Shown: positions 13,579 to 20,048 of the stretch, piece by piece | Numbering within the stretch: the stretch's first letter is position 1 | How the letters are laid out: every line of letters begins with the position of its first letter | Virus record (IMG/VR): IMGVR_UViG_3300048919_000426 | Location: 1-20,048 of that record | Reading direction: 5' to 3' (one strand) | Source of the DNA: a virus | Length of the DNA stretch: 20,048 nt | The notes under the pieces: generated by a model | Database searches by the model: none | What the model saw: the letters and a program-made list of their open reading frames with translations, nothing else | What the model was told of the DNA's origin: nothing | Program-made: the position numbers and the translations under genes

Positions 13579-14465
13579 GGCATATTCCCCACGCGCTCGC
13601 CGCGCATCTCGCCGGCGACGCCACGACGCTCTGCCACGCCTGGCGGGTGACGCGCCGCGATGGCGTCGTGCTTGGGTTTACCGAACACGATCACGACCTG
13701 ACCTTCGCGGGCACCGCCTTCCTGGCCGCGAGCGGCTTTTCGGCCAGTGCGGCGGAAGAGGAGGCGGGCTTGCCGGCCGCCACCAGCGATGTCGCCGGCG
13801 GCTTCTCCAGCGCGGCGATCACCGAAGAGGATCTCAAGCGCGGCCGCTATGACGGCGCCCGCGTCGAGGTCCATCTCGTCAACTGGGCGGACCCCGGCCA
13901 GCACATGCTCCTGAAGGTGCAGGAGATCGGCGATGTCACGCGCGATGCCGGCCAGTTCCAGGCGGAGCTGCGCAGCTTCGCCAGCCGCCTCGGCGAACCA
14001 CAGGGTCGCGTCTATGGCCGGCGCTGCGACGCCACGCTTGGCGATCAAAGATGCGGTGTCGATCTATCGGCACCCGCGATGCGCGCCGAAGGCGTGGTGG
14101 TCTCGGTGGCGGATGCCAGCCGGCTTATGCTCTCGGATGTCCGCGCCGTGCCGGACGGCTTCTTCCGTTTCGGCGTGCTCGGTTTTCTCGATGGCGACAA
14201 TCAGGGCCAGCGGCTGGAGATCGAGACGCATGCGGTGAAGGACGGTCTGCTGGAGGTGACCCTCTGGCTGCCGCTCGAGGCCACGCCACGGGCGGGCGAT
14301 CGCGTCGTGCTGACGGCGGGCTGCGACAAGGCCTTTTCCACCTGCCGAACGAAGTTCGCCAACCACCTGAATTTTCGCGGTTTCCCGCACATCCCCGGCA
14401 CCGATTTCGCCTACACCTATGCCGATGGCGAGACCCTTCACGATGGGAGCGCGCTGTTCAAATGA
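13575..14465 (+). CDS. Baseplate hub with probable Fe-S cluster (DUF2163), GTA g13-like
   Basis: The 296-aa protein is DUF2163 plus the C-terminal phage BR0599-like region. It begins MRHIPHALAAHLAGDATTLC, with TRRDGVVLGFTEHDHDLTF (about 26-44) highly typical. Four cysteines, C151 and C160 (RRCDATLGDQRC) and C250 and C257 (AGCDKAFSTC), have spacings C-x8-C and C-x6-C, the same as the [4Fe-4S] ligands I recall for phage lambda tail-tip protein gpL. This supports a hub with a metal cluster, as reported for RcGTA. A fifth cysteine (C20) is likely not a ligand. Both gene ends overlap neighbours (ATGA on the left, four bases on the right), so g12-g14 are translationally coupled. Confidence 0.92.
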   Translation: MRHIPHALAAHLAGDATTLCHAWRVTRRDGVVLGFTEHDHDLTFAGTAFLAASGFSASAAEEEAGLPAATSDVAGGFSSAAITEEDLKRGRYDGARVEVHLVNWADPGQHMLLKVQEIGDVTRDAGQFQAELRSFASRLGEPQGRVYGRRCDATLGDQRCGVDLSAPAMRAEGVVVSVADASRLMLSDVRAVPDGFFRFGVLGFLDGDNQGQRLEIETHAVKDGLLEVTLWLPLEATPRAGDRVVLTAGCDKAFSTCRTKFANHLNFRGFPHIPGTDFAYTYADGETLHDGSALFK

Positions 14466-14896
14466 CCCACATTTCAACGCAAGTGCTGCGGCTGGCCGAA
14501 GGCTGGATCGGCACGCCCTACAGGCATCAGGCCTCGCTCAAGGGCGTCGGCTGCGATTGTCTCGGGCTGATCCGGGGCATCTGGCGCGAGCTTTACGGGC
14601 AGGAGCCGGAGCGCCCGCCGCCCTATGCGCCCGATTGGGCCGAACGCGGCGGCGGGGATCGGCTGATGGAAGCCGCACTCCGGCATTTCGGCCCGCCGCT
14701 GCCGCTTGTCGAGGCAAGACCCGGCGACGTGCTTCTGTTTCGCTGGCGCCCGCAGCTTGCCGCCAAGCATGCCGGTATCCTCTCCGGCGAGCGGCAGTTC
14801 ATCCATGCCTACGAGCAGGCGGCGGTTGTCACATCGCCGCTGGTGCCGAGCTGGCGCCGGCGCATTTCGGGCGTTTTTCGTTTTCCGGAGAGATAG
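14462..14896 (+). CDS. NlpC/P60 peptidoglycan peptidase of the tail, GTA g14-like
   Basis: The 144-aa cysteine peptidase is expected to cut peptide bonds in the recipient's cell wall during DNA entry. Catalytic residues are visible: C33 in GCDCLGLIRG, H103 in AKHAGIL and H115 in FIHAYEQ as third polar residue. The opening WIGTPYRHQASLKGVGCDC is the classic NlpC/P60 start. A second cysteine (C31) precedes the nucleophile, as in many GTA and phage homologues. The gene starts within the g13 stop (ATGA) and abuts g15 with no gap. Confidence 0.93.
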   Translation: MTHISTQVLRLAEGWIGTPYRHQASLKGVGCDCLGLIRGIWRELYGQEPERPPPYAPDWAERGGGDRLMEAALRHFGPPLPLVEARPGDVLLFRWRPQLAAKHAGILSGERQFIHAYEQAAVVTSPLVPSWRRRISGVFRFPER

Positions 14897-17800
14897 ATGG
14901 CAACGCTCCTCTTCCAAGCCGCCGGCGCGGCACTCGGCGGCGTCTTCGGACCTGTCGGCGCCATCATCGGCCGCGCGGCCGGCGCGCTTGCTGGAAGTGT
15001 CGTCGATCGCGCGCTGATCAACGGCCGCTCCACCGTGCGCGGCGCGCATCTGTCGAGCGCCCGCATTCCCGGCGCCGACGAGGGCACGGCGATCAACCGC
15101 GTCTATGGCAGCGTCCGCGTCGGCGGCACGCTGATCTGGGCGACGCGCTTCGAGGAGGAGGTGACCAGCGAGCGGCAGGGCGGCAAGGCCACCGGCGGCA
15201 CCCGCGTCGAGAGCTTCCGCTACTTCGCCAATCTCGCGGTTGGGCTGACGGAAGGGCCGATCGGGCATGTCAGGCGCGTCTGGGCCGATGGCAAGGAACT
15301 GGATCTGACGAGGATCGAGATGCGCGTCTATCGCGGCGACGACGCGCAGCTGCCTGATCCGCTGATCGAGGCCAAGCAGGGGGCGGGCAACGCGCCCGCC
15401 TATCGCGGCCTAGCCTATGTCGTCTTCGAACGCCTGCCGCTGGATGTCTACGGCAACCGCATTCCGCTGCTGCAGTTCGAGGTGGTGAGACCGGTCGGTG
15501 AGCTGGAAAATGAGATCAGGGCCGTCTGCATCATCCCCGGCGCGACCGAGCATGGCTATCAGCTGGCCCAGGTCTCGGAGAGCCTCGGTGCCGGCAGCGC
15601 CCGCATTCTCAACCGCAACAGCCTGCGCGGCACGAGCGACTGGGATATCTCAATCGACGAGCTGATGGCGCTTTGCCCCAATCTCGAGCGCGTGGCGCTC
15701 GTCGTCTCGTGGTTCGGCACCGATCTGCGCGCCGGCCAATGCCGCGTGGTGCCCGGCGTCGAGGTGGCGAGCCGCGCGGAGGAAAGCACGCCGTGGTCGG
15801 TGTCCGGCATCACGCGCGGCGCTGCCCATCTCGTCAGCCGCAGCAATGGTGGCCCGGCCTATGGCGGCACGCCCGATGATGCCAGCGTGCTGTCGGCGAT
15901 CACCGATCTCAGGAGCCGTGGCCTTGAGGTCTATCTCTATCCCTTCGTGATGATGGACATTCCTGCCGATACCGCGCTTGCCGATCCCTATGGCGGCGCG
16001 CGACAGGCGTCCTATCCCTGGCGAGGCCGCATCACCTGCGATCCCGCGCCGGGCAGGCCTGCTAGCGCCGATCGTACGGCTGTCGCGCGGGGGCAGGTGC
16101 AGGCCTTCGCGGGCAATGCGCAGGCGGGCGATTTCACGATTGCGAACGGCCATGTGACCTATCCCGGCGGCGAGGAGAGCTACCGCCGTTTCGTCCTGCA
16201 CTATGCGCAACTGGCGCGTCTTGCGCGCGGGGTCGATGGCTTCCTGATCGGATCCGAACTGCGCGGGCTGACGCAGCTGCGCGACGGAGGCGATGCCTTT
16301 CCCTTCGTCGAGGCGCTGGTGCGGCTGGCGGGCGACGTCAAGGCGCTGCTGCCGGCGGTGAAGATCACCTATGGCGCCGATTGGAGCGAGTATTTCGGCT
16401 ATCACCCGCCTGACGGCAGCGGCGACGTCTATTTCCATCTCGACCCGCTCTGGGCCTCGCCCGATATCGATGCAGTGGGTATCGACAATTACATGCCGCT
16501 CGCCGACTGGCGCGACGACGATCTCGCCAGCGCCAACCCCGATGGCTTCCGGCTTGCCGATGATCGAAATGCGTTGATGGTGGCGATAAACTCCGGCGAG
16601 GGTTTCGACTGGTACTACGCAGACGACGATGCCCGCAAAGCCCGGCAGCACAGCCCGATTACCGATGGTCTGGCCGGCAAGCCCTGGGTCTTCCGCTACA
16701 AGGATATCGCCGCCTGGTGGGCCAATCCGCACTACGAGCGCATCGGCGGCGCCGAGCGCGCGTCGCCCACGGCATGGATCCCGTCGGGCAAGCCGGTCTG
16801 GTTCACCGAGCTTGGCTGCGGCGCCGTCGATAAGGGCGCCAACCAGCCCAATGTCTTCGCCGATCCGAAGTCGGTGGAAAGCGGGGCGCCGTATTTCTCC
16901 ACCGGCATGCGCTCGGACAGCACGCAGCGCCGCTTTCTCGAGGCGCACCATCTCTGGTGGGCCGGCGATGGTGCGCCCGCCGGCATGGTCGATCCCTCGC
17001 ATCTTTTCGTCTGGTGCTGGGATGCGCGGCCGTTCCCGGCCTTTCCGCTGGCAACGGATATCTGGTCCGATGGCGGCAATTGGCGCACCGGGCACTGGCT
17101 GAACGGAAGGCTTGGCGCCGGCACCCTGGCCGATATCGTGGCGGCGGTGCTGCGCGACCACGGCTTTTCGGATTTCGACGTCTCCGAGGTGAGCGGCGAC
17201 CTGATCGGTTACGTCAAGGGCGAGCTCGGTTCGGCTCGGGACCTGATCGAGCCGCTGCTGCAGGCATTCCAGATCGATGCCTTCGAGGATGCCGGCCTTC
17301 TGCGCTTCCGCTCGCGCACGCGCGCCAGCTTGCCGGCAATACGGATCGAAACGCTCGTCGACAGCGAGAATGAACCGCTCTGGCAGGAGACGCGCGGCCA
17401 CGACAGCGATTTCGCCGCCGAGGCGGTGATGACCTTCTACAATCCCGATCTCGACTACGAGCAGGCCAGCGCCCGCTCGCACCGCGCCGAACAGGCGACG
17501 AGCCGGCTGATCAAGCAGGATCTGCCGGCCGTGCTTGCCGAAGAAACGGCGCTCGATGCGGCCGAGGCGCTGCTGCGCGACGTCAGAATTGCCCGCCGCT
17601 CGCTGCGCTTCTCGCTGGCGCCGGGCCGGCTGGACGTGCAGCCGGGCGATGTCGTCTCGCTCGCCGATGGTCCTGATGGCCGATTCCTGGTCTCGCGCAT
17701 TGAGGATGGCGATGCACGCCGCATCGAGGCGCGGGCCTTTGCGCCATCCTCGGGCGGCGCTCCGCCTGCGGTGACCGACGGTCGCAATGGCGGCGGCACC

Positions 17801-18742
17801 GCCTCGAACCTGTTCAAGCCGCTGGTCCATCTCATGGATCTGCCGCGCTTCGACGGCGAGGCGGCGACGAGCTTCGCGCGGGCCGCGGTCTTCGCCAAGC
17901 CGTGGCGCACCGTCGGCCTGTCGTCATCGGCGACGACGGAGGGTTATCGGGGCAGGGCGGTGCTCGATCGTCCGGCAACGATGGGGACTCTTGCATCCGC
18001 ATTGGCACCGGGTATTGCCGGCCGCTTCGACTGGTCTCAGGCGCTGATCGTCGATCTCGCTTACGGCGAACTGTCCTCGGCGGCCGAGATAGCGGTGCTG
18101 AACGGCGCCAATCGGCTGGCCGTGCGCTCAGTGGGTGGCGTCTGGGAAATCCTGTCCTTCCTGCAGGCCGAAGAGATCGCGGCCGGGCGATGGCGGCTTG
18201 GCGGGTTGCTGCGCGGGCTTGCCGGCACCGAGGATGCGATGACCTCGGGCAGTCTCGAGGGTGCGGCGATCGTGTTGCTCGACGAGGCGGTCAAACCGCT
18301 CGGTCTGCGCGGCGACGAGGCCGGCCTGTCGCTCAACTGGATCGCCGAGGCGGCCGGTTCGCTTGCCATGGCGGGGCCGTTCGTGTTCGCGGGCGGCCTG
18401 CGCGCAGAGACGCCGCTCGCCCCGGTGCATCTGCGCTGCCGGCGCACGGATGCTGGCGATGCCGTGATCTCCTGGACCCGGCGCGGACGCGACAATGCCG
18501 ACGGCTGGACCGGCGCCGACATTCCGCTCGATGAACCTTTCGAACGCTACCGGGTCGAGGTGCTTGGCGGCGCCGACGTTGTAATCCGGGCCGTGGAGGT
18601 CGCGACGCCGGCATGGACCTATCCGCTCGCCGACGAAGTGCTCGATTTCGGCGGGCGGCAGACCAGCCTTGCGGTGACGATCCGTCAGCTTGGCGAGCGC
18701 GTGCCGCTGGGATTGCCGGCGCGGGCGATCTTTCAGACGTGA
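14897..18742 (+). CDS. Tail-tip 'megatron' with GTA TIM-barrel-like domain, GTA g15-like
   Basis: At 1281 aa this is the large tail-tip protein that contacts the recipient. Residues 1-45 are Gly/Ala-rich and hydrophobic (GGVFGPVGAIIGRAAGALAG). Residues to about 400 hold the hub-like part with RVYGSVRVGGTLIWATRF. About 428-690 is the GTA TIM-barrel-like domain (PF13547 type): GFLIGSELRGLTQL with E454, GIDNYMPLADWRDDD and PVWFTELGCGAVDKG with E638. The phage-tail_3-like domain follows (about 780-960; EPLWQETRGHDSDFAAEAV, then RRSLRFSLAPGRLDVQPGD). A beta-rich C-terminus resembles receptor-binding modules. The two glutamates are placed like acid/base and nucleophile of clan A glycosidases, but activity is inferred. 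SD GGAG at 14887-14890. Confidence 0.93.
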   Translation: MATLLFQAAGAALGGVFGPVGAIIGRAAGALAGSVVDRALINGRSTVRGAHLSSARIPGADEGTAINRVYGSVRVGGTLIWATRFEEEVTSERQGGKATGGTRVESFRYFANLAVGLTEGPIGHVRRVWADGKELDLTRIEMRVYRGDDAQLPDPLIEAKQGAGNAPAYRGLAYVVFERLPLDVYGNRIPLLQFEVVRPVGELENEIRAVCIIPGATEHGYQLAQVSESLGAGSARILNRNSLRGTSDWDISIDELMALCPNLERVALVVSWFGTDLRAGQCRVVPGVEVASRAEESTPWSVSGITRGAAHLVSRSNGGPAYGGTPDDASVLSAITDLRSRGLEVYLYPFVMMDIPADTALADPYGGARQASYPWRGRITCDPAPGRPASADRTAVARGQVQAFAGNAQAGDFTIANGHVTYPGGEESYRRFVLHYAQLARLARGVDGFLIGSELRGLTQLRDGGDAFPFVEALVRLAGDVKALLPAVKITYGADWSEYFGYHPPDGSGDVYFHLDPLWASPDIDAVGIDNYMPLADWRDDDLASANPDGFRLADDRNALMVAINSGEGFDWYYADDDARKARQHSPITDGLAGKPWVFRYKDIAAWWANPHYERIGGAERASPTAWIPSGKPVWFTELGCGAVDKGANQPNVFADPKSVESGAPYFSTGMRSDSTQRRFLEAHHLWWAGDGAPAGMVDPSHLFVWCWDARPFPAFPLATDIWSDGGNWRTGHWLNGRLGAGTLADIVAAVLRDHGFSDFDVSEVSGDLIGYVKGELGSARDLIEPLLQAFQIDAFEDAGLLRFRSRTRASLPAIRIETLVDSENEPLWQETRGHDSDFAAEAVMTFYNPDLDYEQASARSHRAEQATSRLIKQDLPAVLAEETALDAAEALLRDVRIARRSLRFSLAPGRLDVQPGDVVSLADGPDGRFLVSRIEDGDARRIEARAFAPSSGGAPPAVTDGRNGGGTASNLFKPLVHLMDLPRFDGEAATSFARAAVFAKPWRTVGLSSSATTEGYRGRAVLDRPATMGTLASALAPGIAGRFDWSQALIVDLAYGELSSAAEIAVLNGANRLAVRSVGGVWEILSFLQAEEIAAGRWRLGGLLRGLAGTEDAMTSGSLEGAAIVLLDEAVKPLGLRGDEAGLSLNWIAEAAGSLAMAGPFVFAGGLRAETPLAPVHLRCRRTDAGDAVISWTRRGRDNADGWTGADIPLDEPFERYRVEVLGGADVVIRAVEVATPAWTYPLADEVLDFGGRQTSLAVTIRQLGERVPLGLPARAIFQT

Positions 18743-18766
18743 CATTTCAACCGAAGGAGAAAGACG

Positions 18767-18976
18767 ATGCCTGACTTGAAAAACTGGTACAGCTCGAAGA
18801 CCATCTGGGGCGCGGTCGTTGCGATCCTCGCTTCGGCTTTGCACTTTACGGGTGTGGATATCGCATCCGGCGATCGCGGCCAGATCGTCGATGCGATCGT
18901 CAATATCGTGGGTGCGCTGGGCGGGTTGCTCGCGGTCTATGGCAGGGTGACGGCGAAGTCGGCGATCAAGCCTTGA
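18767..18976 (+). CDS. Two-helix holin-like membrane protein
   Basis: The 69-aa protein has two hydrophobic segments, about residues 13-31 (IWGAVVAILASALHFTGVD) and about 42-60 (VDAIVNIVGALGGLLAVYG). They are joined by a short charged loop, with a basic tail (RVTAKSAIKP). Size, topology and the N-terminal MPDLKNWYSSKTIWGA fit a widespread alphaproteobacterial phage family annotated as putative holin. It would open the membrane for the signal-less endolysin at 1993. AAGGAGA (18754-18760) precedes ATG 18767. It follows g15 by 24 bases and is the last gene of the cluster. Holin function is inferred. Confidence 0.72.
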   Translation: MPDLKNWYSSKTIWGAVVAILASALHFTGVDIASGDRGQIVDAIVNIVGALGGLLAVYGRVTAKSAIKP

Positions 18977-18992
18977 GTCCAGGGGCGATTGC

Positions 18993-19030
18993 GGCACGGT
19001 GGCGCGAATGCCACCGCCAACCGTGCCTTT
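18993..19030 (+). terminator. Hairpin at the end of the GTA cluster
   Basis: GGCACGGTGGC (18993-19003) folds onto the GCCACC (19010-19015) and GTGCC (19023-19027) segments, with a 7-base bulge on the 3' arm, and is followed by TTT (19028-19030). An alternative pairing uses GGCACGGT with ACCGTGCC. It lies 17 bases after the holin-like stop and probably ends the operon. The T-run is short. Confidence 0.45.
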
Positions 19031-19109
19031 CCGGCCACAGCAGCTACGTCGGGTGCCTTGCGGCGTGCTCCGAGACACCCCCAGGGACCCGACATTACCT
19101 TGCATTCAT

Positions 19110-19144
19110 TTGCCATTCAGGTCTCCTGAGTACATAGTCAGGTC
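19110..19144 (+). promoter_or_regulatory. Candidate feuN promoter with direct TCAGGTC repeats
   Basis: TTGCCA (19110-19115), 17-base spacer, CATAGT (19133-19138) resembles a sigma-70 promoter. TCAGGTC occurs twice (19117-19123 and 19138-19144), starts 21 bases apart, i.e. two helical turns. CCTGA (19125-19129) lies between them. OmpR-class regulators such as FeuP bind direct repeats on one DNA face, so autoregulation is possible. Nothing else of note is seen in the 18977-19172 spacer apart from the terminator. Confidence 0.4.
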
Positions 19145-19172
19145 AAGTTGGTATCCATTGAAAGCATAGCAC

Positions 19173-19421
19173 ATGGCCTCTCCTCTGAGCGTCGCAGCGT
19201 TGGCCGTTTGGCTGACGGTCCCGTCGCCCTCACCGGATAATACGCACAACCTTTTGGTGCGTGTAGCAGGCGATTGCAGTGAAGCCGCCCAGCAGGTTGT
19301 CGAGAAGACCGGGGGGCAACTGCTCTCCGTTCAGCCCTCCGGCGACAGCTGCATCATCACCGTGCTCGTCCAGGGCAACGGCCAGCGACCGCGTAAAGTA
19401 ACCGTCAAGGTTCCGATGTAG
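19173..19421 (+). CDS. feuN: FeuN-like small periplasmic inhibitor of FeuPQ signalling
   Basis: The 82-aa protein starts MASPLSVAALAVWLTVPSPS, a hydrophobic leader fitting export, though without the usual N-terminal basic residues. The rest contains two cysteines (VAGDCSEAAQ and SGDSCIITVL) that could form a disulfide, alternating strand-like segments and a basic end (GQRPRKVTVKVPM). In Sinorhizobium meliloti FeuN is an essential small protein encoded just upstream of feuP that restrains the FeuQ kinase; size, position and exported character match here. A stop codon two codons upstream fixes ATG 19173 as the first possible start; its ribosome-binding site is weak. The call rests mainly on position next to feuP. 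Confidence 0.62.
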   Translation: MASPLSVAALAVWLTVPSPSPDNTHNLLVRVAGDCSEAAQQVVEKTGGQLLSVQPSGDSCIITVLVQGNGQRPRKVTVKVPM

Positions 19422-19474
19422 GCAGAATCGCCCTATTTAGACATCGAAGACATAAAGCGGAGTAGAGCGGACCG

Positions 19475-20048
19475 ATGCGCATCCTGGTAGTCGAAGACGA
19501 CGTCAATCTGAATCGTCAGCTGAGCGAAACCCTGAAAGAGGCCGGCTACGTCGTCGATCAGGCGTTCGACGGCGAGGAGGGACACTTCCTCGGCGATACC
19601 GAACCCTACGACGCGATCATCCTCGATATCGGCCTGCCCGAACTCGATGGCGTCAGCGTTCTGGAGAAGTGGCGCGGCGCCGGTCGCGGCATGCCGGTGC
19701 TGATCCTGACCGCCCGCGACCGCTGGAGCGACAAGGTCGCCGGCATCGACGCGGGCGCCGACGATTACGTGACCAAGCCCTTCCACGTCGAAGAAGTGCT
19801 CGCCCGCATCCGCGCGCTCATCCGCCGCGCCGCCGGTCATTCATCCTCGGAGATCGTTTGCGGCCCCGTTCGCTTGGACACCAAGACCTCGAAGGCGGTG
19901 GTCAACGGCGTGGCGCTGAAGCTCACCTCGCACGAGTACCGGCTGCTTGCCTATCTCATGCATCACATGGGCGAGGTCGTGTCGCGCACCGAGCTGGTCG
20001 AGCACATGTACGACCAGGATTTCGACCGCGACAGCAACACGATCGAAG
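19475..20048 (+). CDS. feuP: FeuP-like OmpR-family response regulator (3' end outside window)
   Basis: The window holds the first 191 residues of a protein of about 220. The receiver domain begins MRILVVEDDVNLNRQL with acidic pocket D8/D9. Phospho-acceptor D51 lies in AIILDIGLPELDG, switch T79 in PVLILTARDR and K101 in DDYVTKPFHVEE. The DNA-binding winged helix begins near 125 with CGPVRLDTKTSKAVVNG and KLTSHEYRLLAYLMHH. The wording DRWSDKVAGIDAGADDY and EHMYDQDFDRDSNTIE closely recalls rhizobial FeuP, which in S. meliloti controls cyclic beta-glucan export (ndvA). It lies 53 bases after feuN; the kinase gene feuQ is expected to follow beyond the window. Confidence 0.88.
   Translation, partial: MRILVVEDDVNLNRQLSETLKEAGYVVDQAFDGEEGHFLGDTEPYDAIILDIGLPELDGVSVLEKWRGAGRGMPVLILTARDRWSDKVAGIDAGADDYVTKPFHVEEVLARIRALIRRAAGHSSSEIVCGPVRLDTKTSKAVVNGVALKLTSHEYRLLAYLMHHMGEVVSRTELVEHMYDQDFDRDSNTIE

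Noticed and set aside
15650-17830. Long minus-strand frame of 726 codons opposite the tail-tip gene
   Set aside because: It mirrors the highly biased codons of the g15 gene, has Arg/Ile/Gly-rich shadow composition and no domain, and the plus-strand frame encodes a clear protein.

Overview
The window is a GC-rich chromosomal stretch that looks like a member of the Rhizobiaceae, most likely Rhizobium sensu lato. Three things point there: a RIME-type palindromic element with 16-bp terminal inverted repeats (8487-8617), a feuN-feuP pair at the right end (19173-20048), and a head-tail gene cluster whose order follows the alphaproteobacterial gene transfer agent (GTA) of Rhodobacter capsulatus (RcGTA).

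From 14 to 18742 the plus strand carries this GTA-like cluster in canonical order: large terminase (g2), portal (g3), small membrane protein (g3.5 position), prohead protease (g4), major capsid (g5), head-tail connector (g6), head closure/stopper (g7), tail terminator (g8), major tail protein (g9), two small chaperone-type proteins (g10, g10.1), short tape measure (g11), distal tail protein (g12), iron-sulfur hub (g13), NlpC/P60 peptidase (g14) and the 1281-residue tail-tip 'megatron' (g15). All frames are open and most tail genes overlap by 1-11 bases, so the cluster looks intact. No integrase, repressor, replication gene or att site is visible, which favours a domesticated GTA over an ordinary prophage.

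Non-structural genes interrupt the cluster at four places. Between terminase and portal (1637-4432) lie a GH19-like endolysin, a Dabb-domain protein, an orphan HicB-like antitoxin, a 64-residue fragment resembling the N-terminus of HVO_A0114/TumA-type regulators, a small secreted protein and possibly a 43-aa gene on the minus strand. Between portal and g3.5 sits an orphan ribbon-helix-helix (CopG-like) gene. Between capsid and connector sits the RIME element. Between g8 and g9 an MFS transporter gene is inserted on the minus strand. A two-helix holin-like protein follows g15, so endolysin and holin flank the structural genes as a split lysis module. An AT-rich island before the endolysin contains TTAA-N7-TTAA, the consensus of the cell-cycle regulator CtrA, which controls GTA expression and release in Rhodobacter.

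The cluster ends at a strong hairpin near 18993-19030. After it comes the feu locus: FeuN, a small inhibitor of the FeuQ sensor kinase, and the response regulator FeuP, which is cut off by the window end. Two direct TCAGGTC repeats exactly 21 bp apart precede feuN.
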